Assembly (NCBI GenBank): GCA_032622095.1
Contig: CP136069.1
Span: 1,364,001 to 1,428,000 of the forward strand
Direction of reading: 5' to 3'
Source of the DNA: Siphonodentalium dalli
Taxonomy: Eukaryota; Mollusca; Scaphopoda; Gadilida; Siphonodentaliidae
DNA length: 64,000 bases
Made by a program: the position numbers and the translations under genes. This document shows, in pieces, positions 12,801 through 27,126 of this stretch (the first letter of the stretch is position 1; every line of letters starts with the position of its first letter). The notes below the pieces were generated by a model. That model was given only the letters and a program-made list of their open reading frames with translations, did no database searches and was not told the DNA's origin.

Positions 12801-13866
12801 TAAGGCGCATATAAAGAGCGTTTATGTCATCATATTACTGTATGATGAATATAAAGATCGTTCATGTCAGCATATTACTGTAAGGCGCATATAAAGAGTG
12901 TTCATTTCAGCATATTTCTGTAATGCGCATATAAAGAACGTTCATGTCAGCATATTACTGTATGGTGAATATAAAGAGCGTTCATGTCAGTATATTTCTG
13001 TAAGGCGCATATAAAGAGCGTTCATTTCAGCATATTACTGTATGGTGAATATAAAGAGCGTTCATTTCAGCATATTACTGTACGACTAATGTAAATAGCG
13101 TTCATTTCAGCATATTACTGTATGGTTAATATAAATAGCGTTCATTTCATAACATTACTGTATGGCTAATATAAAGATCGTTCGTTTCAGCATATTACCG
13201 TATGGCTAATATAAATAGCGTTCATTTCAGCATATTACTGTATGGCTAATGTAAATAGCGTTCATTTCACCATATTACTGTATGGCTAATATAAAGTGCG
13301 TTCATTTCAGCATATTACTGTATGGCTAATATAAAGAGGGTTCATTTCAGCATATTACTGTAATGTGCACATAAAGAGCGTTGATGTCAGTATATTACTG
13401 TATGGCGAATATAAATAGCGTTCATTTCAGCATATTACTGTATGGCTAATATAAAGAGCGTTCATTTCAGCATATTACTGTAAGGCTCATATATAGAGCG
13501 TTAATGTCAGTATATTACTGTATGGCGAATATAAATAGCGTCTATTGTCGGTCGATTCTGGTATTGCGAACATAAAGATCCTTTTGTTTCTCATTTCTGC
13601 TCGAAAACTGGAAAACAGTCAATACTTTTACGAAAAGTTGTTAGGTGTGAGGGGTCTGCACAAAAATTCACACACATTGTTGAACAAGTATGCCGCCCAA
13701 TTTGGAGCCACCAGCCCCCTTATCGTTTTATATTTTGAAGCTGCATAATGTTAACAAATATCTCTTATATATACTGTGACCACGAACGCTCTTTATATGT
13801 CACACGCTTATCATCAGGGCGTTGTCGTTAAAAAAGCAAGAAAAACTTAAATGCAAAAATTAATTA
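9867..13866 (+). repeat. Element E in M1-prime with expanded arrays
   Basis: Head 9867-10005, beta about 10006-10215, gamma about 10476-11520 (around 12 units, the longest in the window), alpha about 11521-12313 (around 20 units), L 12314-12608, joined at about 12609 to gamma 12609-12700, alpha 12701-13535, L plus tail 13536-13866. The L copy at 12314 has one A fewer in its cacaaaattc run, which closes the open frame seen in other L copies. That supports reading the frame as incidental. Confidence 0.8.
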
Positions 13867-14131
13867 CTTCAAACATGTATTTCACCGATAATACATACTG
13901 GAGCTTCGTTATGGACCGGAGCTCACGTGGAATCGGCTTCTACGCCTCAGCGATAGTATGCATAACGTGCACCAGGATATGATCAGTATCACTTCAAAAC
14001 GTTTACCAGCCACGACAAGAAAACCATAGTCAGAAATGGTAACGCCACCAAGATCATATTATTAGCCATAAATAGAAATTATAATAATATGATATAAACT
14101 AGCTTTCAAATCCCATGTGGGAAATTTGGGT
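13867..14131 (+). repeat. Spacer S2 in M1-prime
   Basis: Near-identical copy of 5471-5735 (differences include atttcaccg for atgtcaccg and ttgggt for ttggat). Confidence 0.8.
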
Positions 14132-16930
14132 AAAGAGACCCATACTATAAAGATGACATAAACTAGATAGGTTCCCATGATCTGACATTTAATACATTTA
14201 TCTTTATTAAAATGGTGTATACATTTATGGTGACATTAAGCGGGTGTACATTTAATTATTGCCTAAATACCTGGTATGGCGAAAATAAAGAGCGTTTGTG
14301 ATCAGTCTATTCCTTGTATGGCGAAACTAAAGAACGTTTGTGATCAGTCTATTCCTTGTATGGCGAAAATAAAGAGCGTTCGTGATTATTCTATTCCTTG
14401 TATGGCGAAAAGTAAAGAGGGTTCGTGTTCAGTCTATTTCTGTTAACAATATCGTGTTCTGTTATGGCGAAAACATAATGAGCGCTTATACTTTTACATG
14501 AAGTTGGTGGGTGGCGAGGGGGTCTGTACTTGTACGTGGTGTTGATATGTCGAATTTAAATTATATGCATCGGAGTAACTTATTAAATACGAATCACTCA
14601 CATGCAGATTTTATGTGTATATGCATCGGAATAAGTTAATCGGTTCATAGAATATACAAACAAACAAAACACTCTCGAATTCTTTAACACGAAACAACGA
14701 GGAACGTTCGTGGTCTGTCTATTCCCGATAATACTCCCGTTATTCTTCAGCATGAAACACCGATGTACGAGGTGATGCCGCAAACACATATCTTAGTGAT
14801 ACATTGATCTCTGCTCTTTATTTTCACAATTCATCATGAAATACAGATGAACGAGGTGATGCCGCAAACACTTATCTTAGTAATACATTGATCTCGAACG
14901 CTCTTTATTTTCACAATTCAACACGAAACGCCGATGAAATGAAAGAGGTAATGCCGCAAACAAACATCTTAGTAATACATTGATCTCGAACGCTAATTAT
15001 TTTCGCAATTCAACACGAAACACAGATGAACGAGATGATGCCGCAAACACACATCTTATTGATACATTGATCTCGAACGCTCTTTATTTTCGCAATTCAA
15101 CATGAAACACCGATGAACGAGATTATTACTGTATGGCTAATATAAAGAGCATTCATTTCAGCATATTACAGTATTGCTAATATAAATAGCGTTCATTTCA
15201 GCATATTACTGTATGGCTAATATAAAAAGGGTTCATTTCAGCATATTACTGTAAGGTGCACATAAAGAGCGTTGATGTCAGTATATTACTGTATGGCGAA
15301 TATAAATAGCGTCTATTGTCGGTCGATTCTGGTATTGCGAACATAAAGATCCTTTTGTTTCTCATTTCTGCTCGAAAACTGGAAAACAGTCAATACTTTT
15401 ACGAAAAGTTGTTAGGTGTGAGGGGTCTGCACAAAAATTCACACACATTGTTGAACAAGTATGCCGCCCAATTTGGAGCCACCAGCGCCCCTTATCATTT
15501 TACATTTTGAAGCTGCATAATGTTAACAAATATCTCTTACATATACTGTGACCACGAACGCTCTTTATATGTCACACGCTTATCATCAGGGTGTTGTCGT
15601 TTATTTTCGCAATTCAGCACGGAACACCGATGAACGAGATGATGCCGCAAACACACATCTTAGTGATACATTGATCTCGAACGCTATTTATTTTCATGTC
15701 AGCATATTACTGTATGGTGAATATAAAGAGCGTTCATGTCAGAATATCACTGTATGGTGAATATAAAGATCGTTCCCGTCAGCATAATACTGTAAGGCGC
15801 ATATAAAGAGCGTTTATGTCATCATATTACTGTATGATGAATATAAAGATCGTTCATGTCAGCATATTTCTGTAATGCGCATATAAAGAACGTTCATGTC
15901 AGCATATTACTGTATGGTGAATATAAAGAGCGTTCTTGTCAGTATATTTATGTAAGGCGCATATAAAGAGCGTTCATTTCAGCATATTACTGTATGGTGA
16001 ATATAAAGAGCGTTCATTTCAGCATATTACTGTACGACTAATGTAAATAGCGTTCATTTCAGCATATTACCGTATGGCTAATATAAATAGCGTTCATTTC
16101 ATAACATTACTGTATGGCTAATATAAAGATCGTTCATTTCAGCATATTACCGTATGGCTAATATAAATAGCGTTCATTTCAGCATATTACTGCATGGCTA
16201 ATGTAAATAGCGTTCATTTCAGCATATTACTGTATGGCTAATATAAAGAGCGTTCATTTCAGCATATTACTGTAAGGCGCATACATAGAGCGTTAATGTC
16301 AGTATATTACTGTATGGCGAATATAAATAGCGTCTATTGTCGGTCGATTCTGGTATTGCGAACATAAAAATCCTTTTGTTTCTCACTTCTGCTCGAAAAC
16401 TGGAAAACAGTCAATACTTTTACGAAAAGTTGTTAGGTGTGAGGGGTCTGCACAAAAATTCACACACATTGTTGAACAAGTATGCCGCCCAATTTGGAGC
16501 CACCAGCCCCTTATCGTTTTATATTTTGAAGCTGCATAATGTTAACAAATATCTCTTACATATACTGTGACCACGAACGCTCTTTATATGTCACACGCTT
16601 ATCATCAGGGTGTTGTCGTTTATTTTCGCAATTCAGCACGAAACACCGATGAACGAGATGATGCCGCAAACACACATCTTAGTGATACATTGATCTCGAA
16701 CGCTATTTATTTTCATGCCAGCATATTACTGTATGGTGAATATAAAGAGCGTTCATGTTAGAATATATGTTACTTTATTTTATTCCCATTTATTATTGAC
16801 ACAGACTCATACGGCATATACTTCAATAATATATATACTGTGACCACGAACGCTCTTTATATGTCACACGCTTATCATCAGGGTGTTGTCGTTAAAAAGG
16901 CAAGAAAAACTTAAATGCAAAAATTAATTA
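14132..16930 (+). repeat. Compound element E in M1-prime
   Basis: Head, beta (about 14272-14480), gamma (14741-15120), short alpha (15121-15308), L (15309-15598), gamma (15599-15692), alpha (15693-16328), L (16329-16620), gamma (16621-16714), one alpha unit, a stretch of about 80 bp (atatatgttactttatttta...) and a short final L tail ending at 16930. Its right half (from 15.84 kb) matches positions 1-1092 closely. Confidence 0.8.
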
Positions 16931-16969
16931 AAATTAATAACAGGTCAATATAACAAACGCATTTATATA

Positions 16970-17432
16970 ACATTAGCAGGTTAGCCCGCCACTGGCGGCA
17001 ATCGTCAGAAACATGACAATTTTAATTTTTTTAATTAATTTTTTTAATTAATTTTTTTAATTAATTTATGACAATTTTTAAATTTTTTAATTAATTTTTT
17101 ATTTAAATTATTTTGTTTTTCAATGAGTTAATTGTTCCTTTTTAATTTACTGGCTTTTTTACTTAATGCTTTTAATTTATTTTTTAATTTATTTTTTAAT
17201 TTATTTTTTTTGTTCAATGAGTTAATTTTTTGTTTTTCAATTTTACCCGATTTGACCTTGAATTGATCATTTTCAAGGTCAAGGTCAGGTCGGGATCACA
17301 ATTTAACCCGTCCATGACACTTCCCGTAGATACCAAGTTTTTAACCCGTCCATGACACTTCCCGTAGACACCAAGTTTGAGCTCAATCGGTCCGGGTCTA
17401 TAAAGAACACACACATATATATCACTTGTGGG
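16970..17432 (+). mobile_element. Hairpin-headed retroposon, copy in M2
   Basis: Orthologous position to 1132-1582 within the array, with an extra TTTAATTTATT unit near 17180. The inverted TTGACCTTGAA motif is at 17252-17282. Confidence 0.6.
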
Positions 17433-18486
17433 TACCCGTTTCAATGTGAAGAGCTTGTGCGAATTTTGTATACATTTTGGGTTCAAAGTGACTTAGTCGG
17501 ACAGGTGCGTAACATACTGTGCCATCAGAAGTAGGCCAGCCATGCAGCCAATTCTATTTTAAAGAGCGCAGATTTGGGATAACTGCATTGTGTGAGAACG
17601 CAACATGATTCGCGTACATCTATATGCATTTCAGTAGGTTGCTTTCCCGAGTAATGGTACCCTTTTCTGTGCATATAAATAGCACCAAAGTGAACATAAA
17701 CTTTCTCACCAGCAAAATGATAAATAGCAAGATGTGTTGGAACGGAAGTATCAGCAAGATGTGTTGGAACGGTAGTGTACCATATACACAAACATGGCAT
17801 GTCGAGCTTGTAAAATAGATATTATATTGAATATACGGATATGAAAGCGCGTATTTGATCATTTAATATGTTATTGGAAGTCTTCACCATCGTTATTCAC
17901 ACACAAACATAATTAAATATGTACATTCAATGTAATTATGCTACATTTTTTTTCTTTTTTTTATGTTATGCTACATATAACGATCACCCATTTCGCAATA
18001 GCGAAATAGCGTATGATGACATTAAACTCTCTTTGCTCGCTTGCCTATATCGCGATGCCCCCAACAGTTGAAGGTGTTTTATTTTAACTAATAGAATGTC
18101 ATGATATGGTAGGATTCTGGGAATGATATACACATGGCAGATTATACATACACATTCCATATACAATTCGCTCAATTTTGGTGTGATTCATATTCTTGAA
18201 TACACGCAGCTGGTGAATTATTTGGCGCTTTAAGGCATATTTGGGCTATAAAATATACATATACAGATGTAGAGTTACTCTTGTTGGATTAACCCCTTCC
18301 GTGTTTACGGATCAATAAAATGATTGGGAGTGGAGAAATAGTGCTCTGAGCGTCTCCAAAATGCTACGCGGACGACCCCCGTGGGTTTTTACCCTTATAT
18401 ACGAAGTTTGAGCTCGATCGGACCAGTCGTTTTGGATTCTATGAAGTACACATATATATACGGAGTTCTCAAAATATATAGTATAG

Positions 18487-18990
18487 ACTAGCAGGTTAGC
18501 CCGCCGCCGGCGGCTTGTCCGAAACATGACTTTTATATATATATATTTTTTAATTTTTAGCTCCACGCGTTTCAATAAGAAAAATTTGTACCCGGTAGCT
18601 CCACAAGTTTCCGAGATCTGGTCTGCGCATGAAAATTTGTACCCGGCGCAAGATACATTCACATGCCAAATTTCAAGTCGATAGCTCCACCCGTTTCCGA
18701 GATCTCGTCTGCGCATGCGCTGCACGGGCGTCGCACGGGCTCGGCGACCCGATAAAATTTGTACCCGGCGCAAGATACATTCACATAGCAAATTTCAAGT
18801 CGATAGCTCCACCCGTTTCCGAGATCTCGTCTGCGCATGCGCTGCACGGGCGTCGCACGGGCTCGCCAATACGACAACGACCACCGCCTGGTCAAACTAC
18901 ATACACGTACCAAGTTTCGTCCCGATCGGTCGAGAATCGTAGATTTGTATGAAGTACAACACAAACACAAACATAAATATATAAGAGAGA
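18487..18990 (+). mobile_element. Second hairpin-headed retroposon with 122 bp tandem repeats, M2
   Basis: Begins actagcaggttagcccgcc with the palindrome gccgccggcggc, then carries a GC-rich tandem repeat (two full 122 bp units plus partial 5' units, about 18548-18872). It ends with a tail (gtcccgatcggtcgagaatcg) leading into an acacaaacacaaaca run. Each full unit holds the palindrome GCGCATGCGC (18711-18720 and 18833-18842). The frames on both strands here (e.g. 18629-18952 plus) arise from the repeat and have no recognisable domain. Confidence 0.6.
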
Positions 18991-19314
18991 TATGTAAATT
19001 AGATAGATTGTATCAAAATATATAGGAGAGATATGTAAATGATCTACACACCATTACTGGTGTTTGTCAAAGTTTAGTGGGGTATATCAATACTCATTCA
19101 CGATCATATCATTGAGGTCCGGAGGGTGTGGACTATCTCTCGAATACAAGGAGTTCTCAAAATATATAGAAGAGAAGATTATATGAAGATATATGGAATT
19201 TATTATAGTGGGGCCCCATTTAATTTAATTTGTTTCTATGTCGTTTTTTTTATGAAATTCACCGCGTGCTAAAGCAGCAATAATAAAATCTGAGTCTTAT
19301 ATCTGTAGCATTTC

Positions 19315-22011
19315 AAGAGACCCATACTATACCCATACTATAAAGGTGACATAAACTAGATAGGTTCACATGATCTGACATTTAATACATTTATCTTTAT
19401 TAAAATGGTGTATACATTATGGTGACATTTAGCGGGTGTACATTTACTTATTGCCTAAATACCTGGTATGACGAAAATAAAGAGAGTTCTTTGTCAGTCT
19501 ATTACTGGTACGGTGAACACCAAGAGCGTATGGTGGAAACTAAGATAATTAAATATCTAGTCCTGGTATGACGAAAATAAAGAGCGTTTTTCGTCAGCAT
19601 GTTCCTGTTAAAATTCCCGTATTCTGGTATGGCGAAAATAAAGAGTGTTCGTGATCAGTCTATTTCTTGTATGGCGAAAATAAAGAGCGTTTGTGATCAG
19701 TCTATTCCTTGTATGGCAAAAATAAAGAGCGTTCGTGGTCAGTCTATTTCTTGTATGGCGAAAATAAGGAGCGTTCGTGATTAGTCTATTCCTTGTATGG
19801 CGAAAAGTAAAGAGGGTTCGTGTTCAGTCTATTTCTGTTAACAATATCGTGTTGTGTCATGGCGAAAACATAATGAGCGCTTATACTTTTACATGACGTT
19901 GGTGGGTGGCGAGGGGGTGTGTACTTGTACGTGATGTTTATATGTCGAATTTAAATTATATGCATCGGAGTAACTTATTAAATACGAATCACTCACATGC
20001 AGATTTTATGTGTATATGCATCGGAATAAGTTAATCGGTTCATAGAATATACAAACAAACAAAACACTCTCGAATTCTTTAACACGAAACAACGAGGAAC
20101 GTTCGTGGTCTGTCTATTCCCGATAATACTCCCGTTATTCTTCAGCATGAAACCCAGATGAACGAGGTGATGCCGCAAACACATATCTTAGTGATACATT
20201 GATATCGAACGCTCTTTATTGTCGCAATTCAACATGAAACACGGATGAACGTGGTGATGCCACAAACACATATCTTAGTGATACATTGATCTCTGCTCTT
20301 TATTTTCACAATTCATCATGAAATACAGATGAACGAGGTGATGCCACAAACACATATCTTAGCAATACATTGATCTCGAACGCTCTTTATTTTCACAATT
20401 CAACACGAAACACCGATGAAATGAAAGAGTTGATGCCGCAAACAAACATCTTAGTAATACATTGATCTTGAACGCTATTTATTTTCGCAATTCAACATGA
20501 AACACCGATGAACGAGATAATACCGCAAACACACATCTTAGTGATATATTGATGTCGTACCCTCTTTATTTTCGCAATTCAACACGAAACACCGACGAAC
20601 GTGGTGATGCCGCAAACACACACCTTAGTGATACATTGATCTCGAACGCTCATTATTTTCGCAATTCAACATGAAACCTCAATGAACGAGATGATGCCGC
20701 AAACACATTTCTTTGTGATACATTGATCTCGAACGCTCTTTATTTTCGCAATTCAACACTAAACACAGATACACGAGGTGATGCCGCAAACACACATCTT
20801 AGTGATACATTGTTATCGAACGCTCTTTATTTTCGCAATTCAACACGAAACACCGATAAACGGGATGGTGCCGCAAGCACACATCATAGTGATACATTGA
20901 TATTGAACGCTCTATATTTTCGCAATTCAACACGAAACACCGATGAACGAGATGATGCCACAAACACACATCTTATTGATACATTGATCTCGAACGCTAT
21001 TTATTTTCATGTCAGCATATTACTGTATGGTGAATATAAAGAGCGTTCATGTCAGAATATCGTTGTATGGTGAATATAAAGATCGTTCACGTCAGCATAA
21101 TACTGTAAGGCGAATATAAAGAGCGTTTATGTCATCATATTACTGTATGGTGAATATAAAGATAGTTCATGTCAGCATATTACTGTATGGTGAATATGAA
21201 GAGCGTTCATGTCAGTATATTTCTGTAAGGCGCATATAAAGAGCGTTAATTTCAGCATATTACTGTATGGTGAATATAAAGAGCGTTCATTTCAGCATAT
21301 TACTGTATGGCTAATATAAATAGCGTTCATGTCAGTATATTTCTGTAAGGGGCATATAAAGAGCGTTCATTTCAGAATATTACTGTATGGTGAATATAAA
21401 GAGCGTTTATTTCAGCATATTACTGTATGGCTAATATAAATAGCGTTCATTTCATAACATTACTGTATGTCTAATATAAATAGCGTTCATTTCAGCATAT
21501 TACTGTATGGCTAATGTAAATAGCGTTCATTTCACCATATTACTGTATGGCTAATATAAAGTGCGTTCATTTCAGCATATTACTGTATGGCTAATATAAA
21601 GAGGGTTCATTTCAGCATATTACTGTAAGGTGCACATAAAGAGCGTTGATGTCAGTATATTACTGTATGGCGAATATAAATAGCGTCTATTGTCGGTCGA
21701 TTCTGGTATTGCGAACATAAAGATCCTTTTGTTTCTCATTTCTGCTCGAAAACTGGAAAACAGTCAATACTTTTACGAAAAGTTGTTAGGTGTGAGGGGT
21801 CTGCACAAAAATTCACACACATTGTTGAACAAGTATGCCGCCCAATTTGGAGCCACCAGCCCCCTTATCGTTTTATATTTTGAAGCTGCATAATGTTAAC
21901 AAATATCTCTTATATATACTGTGACCACGAACGCTCTTTATATGTCACACGCTTATCATCAGGGTGTTGTCGTTAAAAAAGCAAGAAAAACTTAAATGCA
22001 AAAATTAATTA
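19315..22011 (+). repeat. Element E, copy in M2
   Basis: Same architecture as at 2774-5470: beta about 19466-19880, linker, gamma about 20137-21001, alpha about 21002-21673, L plus tail 21674-22011. A 14-codon repeat is readable through beta (19599-19784) and a 29-codon repeat through gamma (20723-21073), because 42 and 87 are multiples of three. The alpha unit of 40 bp does not keep frame. Confidence 0.82.
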
Positions 22012-22275
22012 CTTCAAACATGTATGTCACCGATAATACATACTGGAGCTTCGTTATGGACGGAGCTCACGTGGAATCGGCTTCTACGCCTCAGCGATAG
22101 TATGCATAACGTGCACCAGGATATGATCAGTATCACTTCAAAACGTTTACCAGCCACGACAAGAAAACCATAGTCAGAAATGGTAACGCCACCAAGATCA
22201 TATTATTAGCCATAAATAGAAATTATAATAATATGATATAAACTAGCTTTCAAATCCCATGTGGGAAATTTGGAT
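22012..22275 (+). repeat. Spacer S2 in M2
   Basis: Copy of S2 with a one-base deletion (atggacggagc for atggaccggagc) shared with the M3 copy, consistent with M2 and M3 being sisters. Confidence 0.8.
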
Positions 22276-25077
22276 AAAGAGACCCATACTATAAAGGTGA
22301 CATAAACTAGATAGGTTCCCATGATCTGACATTTAATACATTTATCTTTATTAAAATGGTGTATACATTTATGGTGACATTAAGCGGGTGTACATTTAAT
22401 TATTGCCTAAATACCTGGTATGGCGAAAATAAAGAGCGTTTGTGATCAGTCTATTCCTTGTATGGCGAAACTAAAGAACGTTTGTGATCAGTCTATTCCT
22501 TGTATGGCGAAAATAAAGAGCGTTCGTGATTATTCTATTCCTTGTATGGCGAAAAGTAAAGAGGGTTCGTGTTCAGTCTATTTCTGTTAACAATATCGTG
22601 TTCTGTTATGGCGAAAACATAATGAGCGCTTATACTTTTACATGAAGTTGGTGGGTGGCGAGGGGGTCTGTACTTGTACGTGGTGTTGATATGTCGAATT
22701 TAAATTATATGCATCGGAGTAACTTATTAAATACGAATCACTCACATGCAGATTTGATGTGTATATGCATCGGAATAAGTTAATCGGTTCATAGAATATA
22801 CAAACAAACAAAACACTCTCGAATTCTTTAACACGAAACAACGAGGAACGTTCGTGGTCTGTCTATTCCCGATAATACTCCCGTTATTCTTCAGCATGAA
22901 ACACCGATGTACGAGGTGATGCCGCAAACACATATCTTAGTGATACATTGATCTCTGCTCTTTATTTTCACAATTCATCATGAAATACAGATGAACGAGG
23001 TGATGCCGCAAACACTTATCTTAGTAATACATTGATCTCGAACGCTCTTTATTTTCACAATTCAACACGAAACGCCGATGAAATGAAAGAGGTAATGCCG
23101 CAAACAAACATCTTAGTAATACATTGATCTCGAACGCTAATTATTTTCGCAATTCAACACGAAACACAGATGAACGAGATGATGCCGCAAACACACATCT
23201 TATTGATACATTGATCTCGAACGCTCTTTATTTTCGCAATTCAACATGAAACACCGATGAACGAGATTATTACTGTATGGCTAATATAAAGAGCATTCAT
23301 TTCAGCATATTACAGTATTGCTAATATAAATAGCGTTCATTTCAGCATATTACTGTATGGCTAATATAAAGAGGGTTCATTTCAGCATATTACTGTAAGG
23401 TGCACATAAAGAGCGTTGATGTCAGTATATTACTGTATGGCGAATATAAATAGCGTCTATTGTCGGTCGATTCTGGTATTGCGAACATAAAGATCCTTTT
23501 GTTTCTCATTTCTGCTCGAAAACTGGAAAACAGTCAATACTTTTACGAAAAGTTGTTAGGTGTGAGGGGTCTGCACAAAAATTCACACACATTGTTGAAC
23601 AAGTATGCCGCCCAATTTGGAGCCACCAGCGCCCCTTATCATTTTACATTTTGAAGCTGCATAATGTTAACAAATATCTCTTACATATACTGTGACCACG
23701 AACGCTCTTTATATGTCACACGCTTATCATCAGGGTGTTGTCGTTTATTTTCGCAATTCAGCACGAAACACCGATGAACGAGATGATGCCGCAAACACAC
23801 ATCTTAGTGATACATTGATCTCGAACGCTATTTATTTTCATGTCAGCATATTACTGTATGGTGAATATAAAGAGCGTTCATGTCAGAATATCACTGTATG
23901 GTGAATATAAAGATCGTTCCCGTCAGCATAATACTGTAAGGCGAATATAAAGAGCGTTTATGTCATCATATTACTGTATGATGAATATAAAGATCGTTCA
24001 TGTCAGCATATTTCTGTAATGCGCATATAAAGAACGTTCATGTCAGCATATTACTGTATGGTGAATATAAAGAGCGTTCTTGTCAGTATATTTATGTAAT
24101 GCGCATATAAAGAGCGTTCATTTCAGCATATTACTGTATGGTGAATATAAAGAGCGTTCATTTCAGCATATTACTGTACGACTAATGTAAATAGCGTTCA
24201 TTTCAGCATATTACTGTATGGCTAATATAAATAGCGTTCATTTCATAACATTACTGTATGGCTAATATAAAGATCGTTCATTTCAGCATATTACCGTATG
24301 GCTAATATAAATAGCGTTCATTTCAGCATATTACTGAATGGCTAATTGTAAATAGCGTTCATTTCAGCATATTACTGTATGGCTAATATAAAGAGCGTTC
24401 ATTTCAGCATATTACTGTAAGGCGCATACATAGAGCGTTAATGTCAGTATATTACTGTATGGCGAATATAAATAGCGTCTATTGTCGGTCGATTCTGGTA
24501 TTGCGAACATAAAAATCCTTTTGTTTCTCACTTCTGCTCGAAAACTGGAAAACAGTCAATACTTTTACGAAAAGTTGTTAGGTGTGAGGGGTCTGCACAA
24601 AAATTCACACACATTGTTGAACAAGTATGCCGCCCAATTTGGAGCCACCAGCCCCTTATCGTTTTATATTTTGAAGCTGCATAATGTTAACAAATATCTC
24701 TTACATATACTGTGACCAAAATAAAGCTCTTTATATGTCACACGCTTATCATCAGGGTGTTGTCGTTTATTTTCGCAATTCAGCACGAAACACCGATGAA
24801 CGAGATGATGCCGCAAACACACATCTTAGTGATACATTGATCTCGAACGCTATTTATTTTCATGCCAGCATATTACTGTATGGTGAATATAAAGAGCGTT
24901 CATGTTAGAATATATGTTACTTTATTTTATTCCCATTTATTATTGACACAGACTCATACGGCATATACTTCAATAATATATATACTGTGACCACGAACGC
25001 TCTTTATATGTCACACGCTTATCATCAGGGTGTTGTCGTTAAAAAGGCAAGAAAAACTTAAATGCAAAAATTAATTA
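22276..25077 (+). repeat. Compound element E in M2
   Basis: Beta about 22411-22625, gamma 22886-23265, alpha 23266-23452, L 23453-23742, gamma 23743-23836, alpha 23837-24473, L 24474-24767, gamma 24768-24860, one alpha unit and the short terminal L tail to 25077. The second L ends with the variant gaccaaaataaagctctttat (near 24714), in which the two orientations of the core are fused head to head. Confidence 0.8.
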
Positions 25078-25121
25078 AAATTAATAACAGGTCAATATAA
25101 CAAACGCATTTATATAACATT

Positions 25122-25560
25122 AGCAGGTTAGCCCGCCACTGGCGGCAATCGTCAGAAACATGACAATTTTAATTTTTTTAATTTTTGTTTAAATTAATTT
25201 TTTTAATTAATTTATGACAATTTTTAATTTTTTTAATTAATTTTTTATTTAAATTATTTTGTTTTTCAATGAGTTAATTGTGCCTTTTTAATTTACTGGC
25301 TTTTTTACTTAATGCTTTTAATTAATTTTTTAATTTAATTTTTTTGTTCAATGAGTTAATTTTTTGTTTTTCAATTTTACCCGATTTGACCTTGAATTGA
25401 TCATTTTCAAGGTCAAGGTCATGTCGGGATCACAATTTAACCCGTCCACGACACTTCCCGTAGATACCAAGTTTTTAACCCGTCCATGACACTTCCCGTT
25501 GACACCAAGTTTGAGCTCAATCGGTCCGGGTCTATAAAGAACACACACACATATATATCA
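25122..25560 (+). mobile_element. Hairpin-headed retroposon, copy in M3
   Basis: Same element with a contracted AT tract and small substitutions (ccgtccacgac at 25442). The inverted motif is at 25386-25416. Confidence 0.6.
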
Positions 25561-26622
25561 CTTGTGGGTACCCTTTTCAATGTGAAGAGCTTGTGCGAAT
25601 TTTGTATACATTTTGGGTTCAAAGTGACTTAGTCGGACAGGTGCGTAACATACTGTGCCATCAGAAGTAGGCCAGCCATGCAGCCAATTCTATTTTAAAG
25701 AGCGCAGATTTGGGATAACTGCATTGTGTGAGAACGCAACATGATTCGCGTACATCTATATGCATTTCAGTAGGTTGCTTTCCCGAGTAATGGTACCCTT
25801 TTCTGTGCATATAAATAGCACCAAAGTGAACATAAACTTTCTCACCAGCAAAATGATAAATAGCAAGATGTGTTGGAACGGAAGTATCAGCAAGATGTGT
25901 TGGAACGGTAGTGTACCATATACACAAACATGGCATGTCGAGCTTGTAAAATAGATATTATATTGAATATACGGATATGAAAGCGCGTATTTGACCATTT
26001 AATATGTTATTGGAAGTCTTCACCATCGTTATTCACACACAAACATAATTAAATATGTACATTCAATGTAATTATGCTACATTTTTTTTCTTTTTTTTAT
26101 GTTATGCTACATATAACGATCACCCATTTCGCAATAGCGAAATAGCGTATGATGACATTAAACTCTCTTTGCTCGCTTGCCTATATCGCGATGCCCCCAA
26201 CAGTTGAAGGTGTTTTATTTTAACTAATAGAATGTCATGATATGGTAGGATTCTGGGAATGATATACACATGGCAGATTATACATACACATTCCATATAC
26301 AATTCGCTCAATTTTGGTGTGATTCATATTCTTGAATACACGCAGCTGGTGAATTATTTGGCGCTTTAAGGCATATTTGGGCTATAAAATATACATATAC
26401 AGATGTAGAGTTACTCTTGTTGGATTAACCCCTTCCGTGTTTACGGATCAATAAAATGATTGGGAGTGGAGAAATAGTGCTCTGAGCGTCTCCAAAATGC
26501 TACGCGGACGACCCCCGTGGGTTTTTACCCTTATATACGAAGTTTGAGCTCGATCGGACCAGTCGTTTTGGATTCTATGAAGTACACATATATATACGGA
26601 GTTCTCAAAATATATAGTATAG

Positions 26623-27126
26623 ACTAGCAGGTTAGCCCGCCGCCGGCGGCTTGTCCGAAACATGACTTTTATATATATATATTTTTTAATTTTTAGCTCC
26701 ACGCGTTTCAATAAGAAAAATTTGTACCCGGTAGCTCCACAAGTTTCCGAGATCTGGTCTGCGCATGAAAATTTGTACCCGGCGCAAGATACATTCACAT
26801 GCCAAATTTCAAGTCGATAGCTCCACCCGTTTCCGAGATCTCGTCTGCGCATGCGCTGCACGGGCGTCGCACGGGCTCGGCGACCCGATAAAATTTGTAC
26901 CCGGCGCAAGATACATTCACATAGCAAATTTCAAGTCGATAGCTCCACCCGTTTCCGAGATCTCGTCTGCGCATGCGCTGCACGGGCGTCGCACGGGCTC
27001 GCCAATACGACAACGACCACCGCCTGGTCAAACTACATACACGTACCAAGTTTCGTCCCGATCGGTCGAGAATCGTAGATTTGTATGAAGTACAACACAA
27101 ACACAAACATAAATATATAAGAGAGA
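26623..27126 (+). mobile_element. Second hairpin-headed retroposon with 122 bp repeats, M3
   Basis: Copy of 18487-18990 shifted by 8136 bp. GCGCATGCGC palindromes at 26847-26856 and 26969-26978. Confidence 0.6.

Larger units (their letters stand above)
9678..16930 (+). repeat. Higher-order repeat monomer M1-prime (about 7.25 kb, S1 deleted)
   Basis: Second monomer. S1 is reduced to about 190 bp (9678-9866): it begins with the usual gtcaatataacaaacgc start, then jumps at about 9720 to the terminal part (tatatggaatttatt) of S1. Its first E (9867-13866) is longer than in other monomers because of extra gamma and alpha units and an extra gamma-alpha-L block. This shows that copy number inside E varies while the block order is kept. 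Confidence 0.85.
16931..19314 (+). repeat. Spacer S1 in M2 (full form)
   Basis: As in M1 but with an extra segment of about 690 bp (about 18487-19178) that holds a second hairpin-headed retroposon with 122 bp repeats and about 190 bp of further sequence. The segment is flanked by direct copies of ggagttctcaaaatatatag (18462 and 19148). The apparent 159-codon minus-strand frame (18312-18791) crosses the retroposon head and tandem repeat and is not supported as a gene. Confidence 0.78.
16931..25077 (+). repeat. Higher-order repeat monomer M2 (about 8.15 kb)
   Basis: Third monomer with full S1 (16931-19314), E (19315-22011), S2 (22012-22275) and compound E (22276-25077). Blocks from about 18.3 kb onward recur 8136 bp downstream, apparently with few or no differences, which implies very recent duplication or active homogenisation. 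An assembly artefact cannot be excluded from sequence alone. Confidence 0.88.

Noticed and set aside
18312-18791. 159-codon minus-strand frame, repeated at 26448
   Set aside because: It crosses a retroposon head and GC-rich 122 bp repeat, is broken in M4 and absent in M1, and has no domain. GC-rich repeats with few stops explain it.
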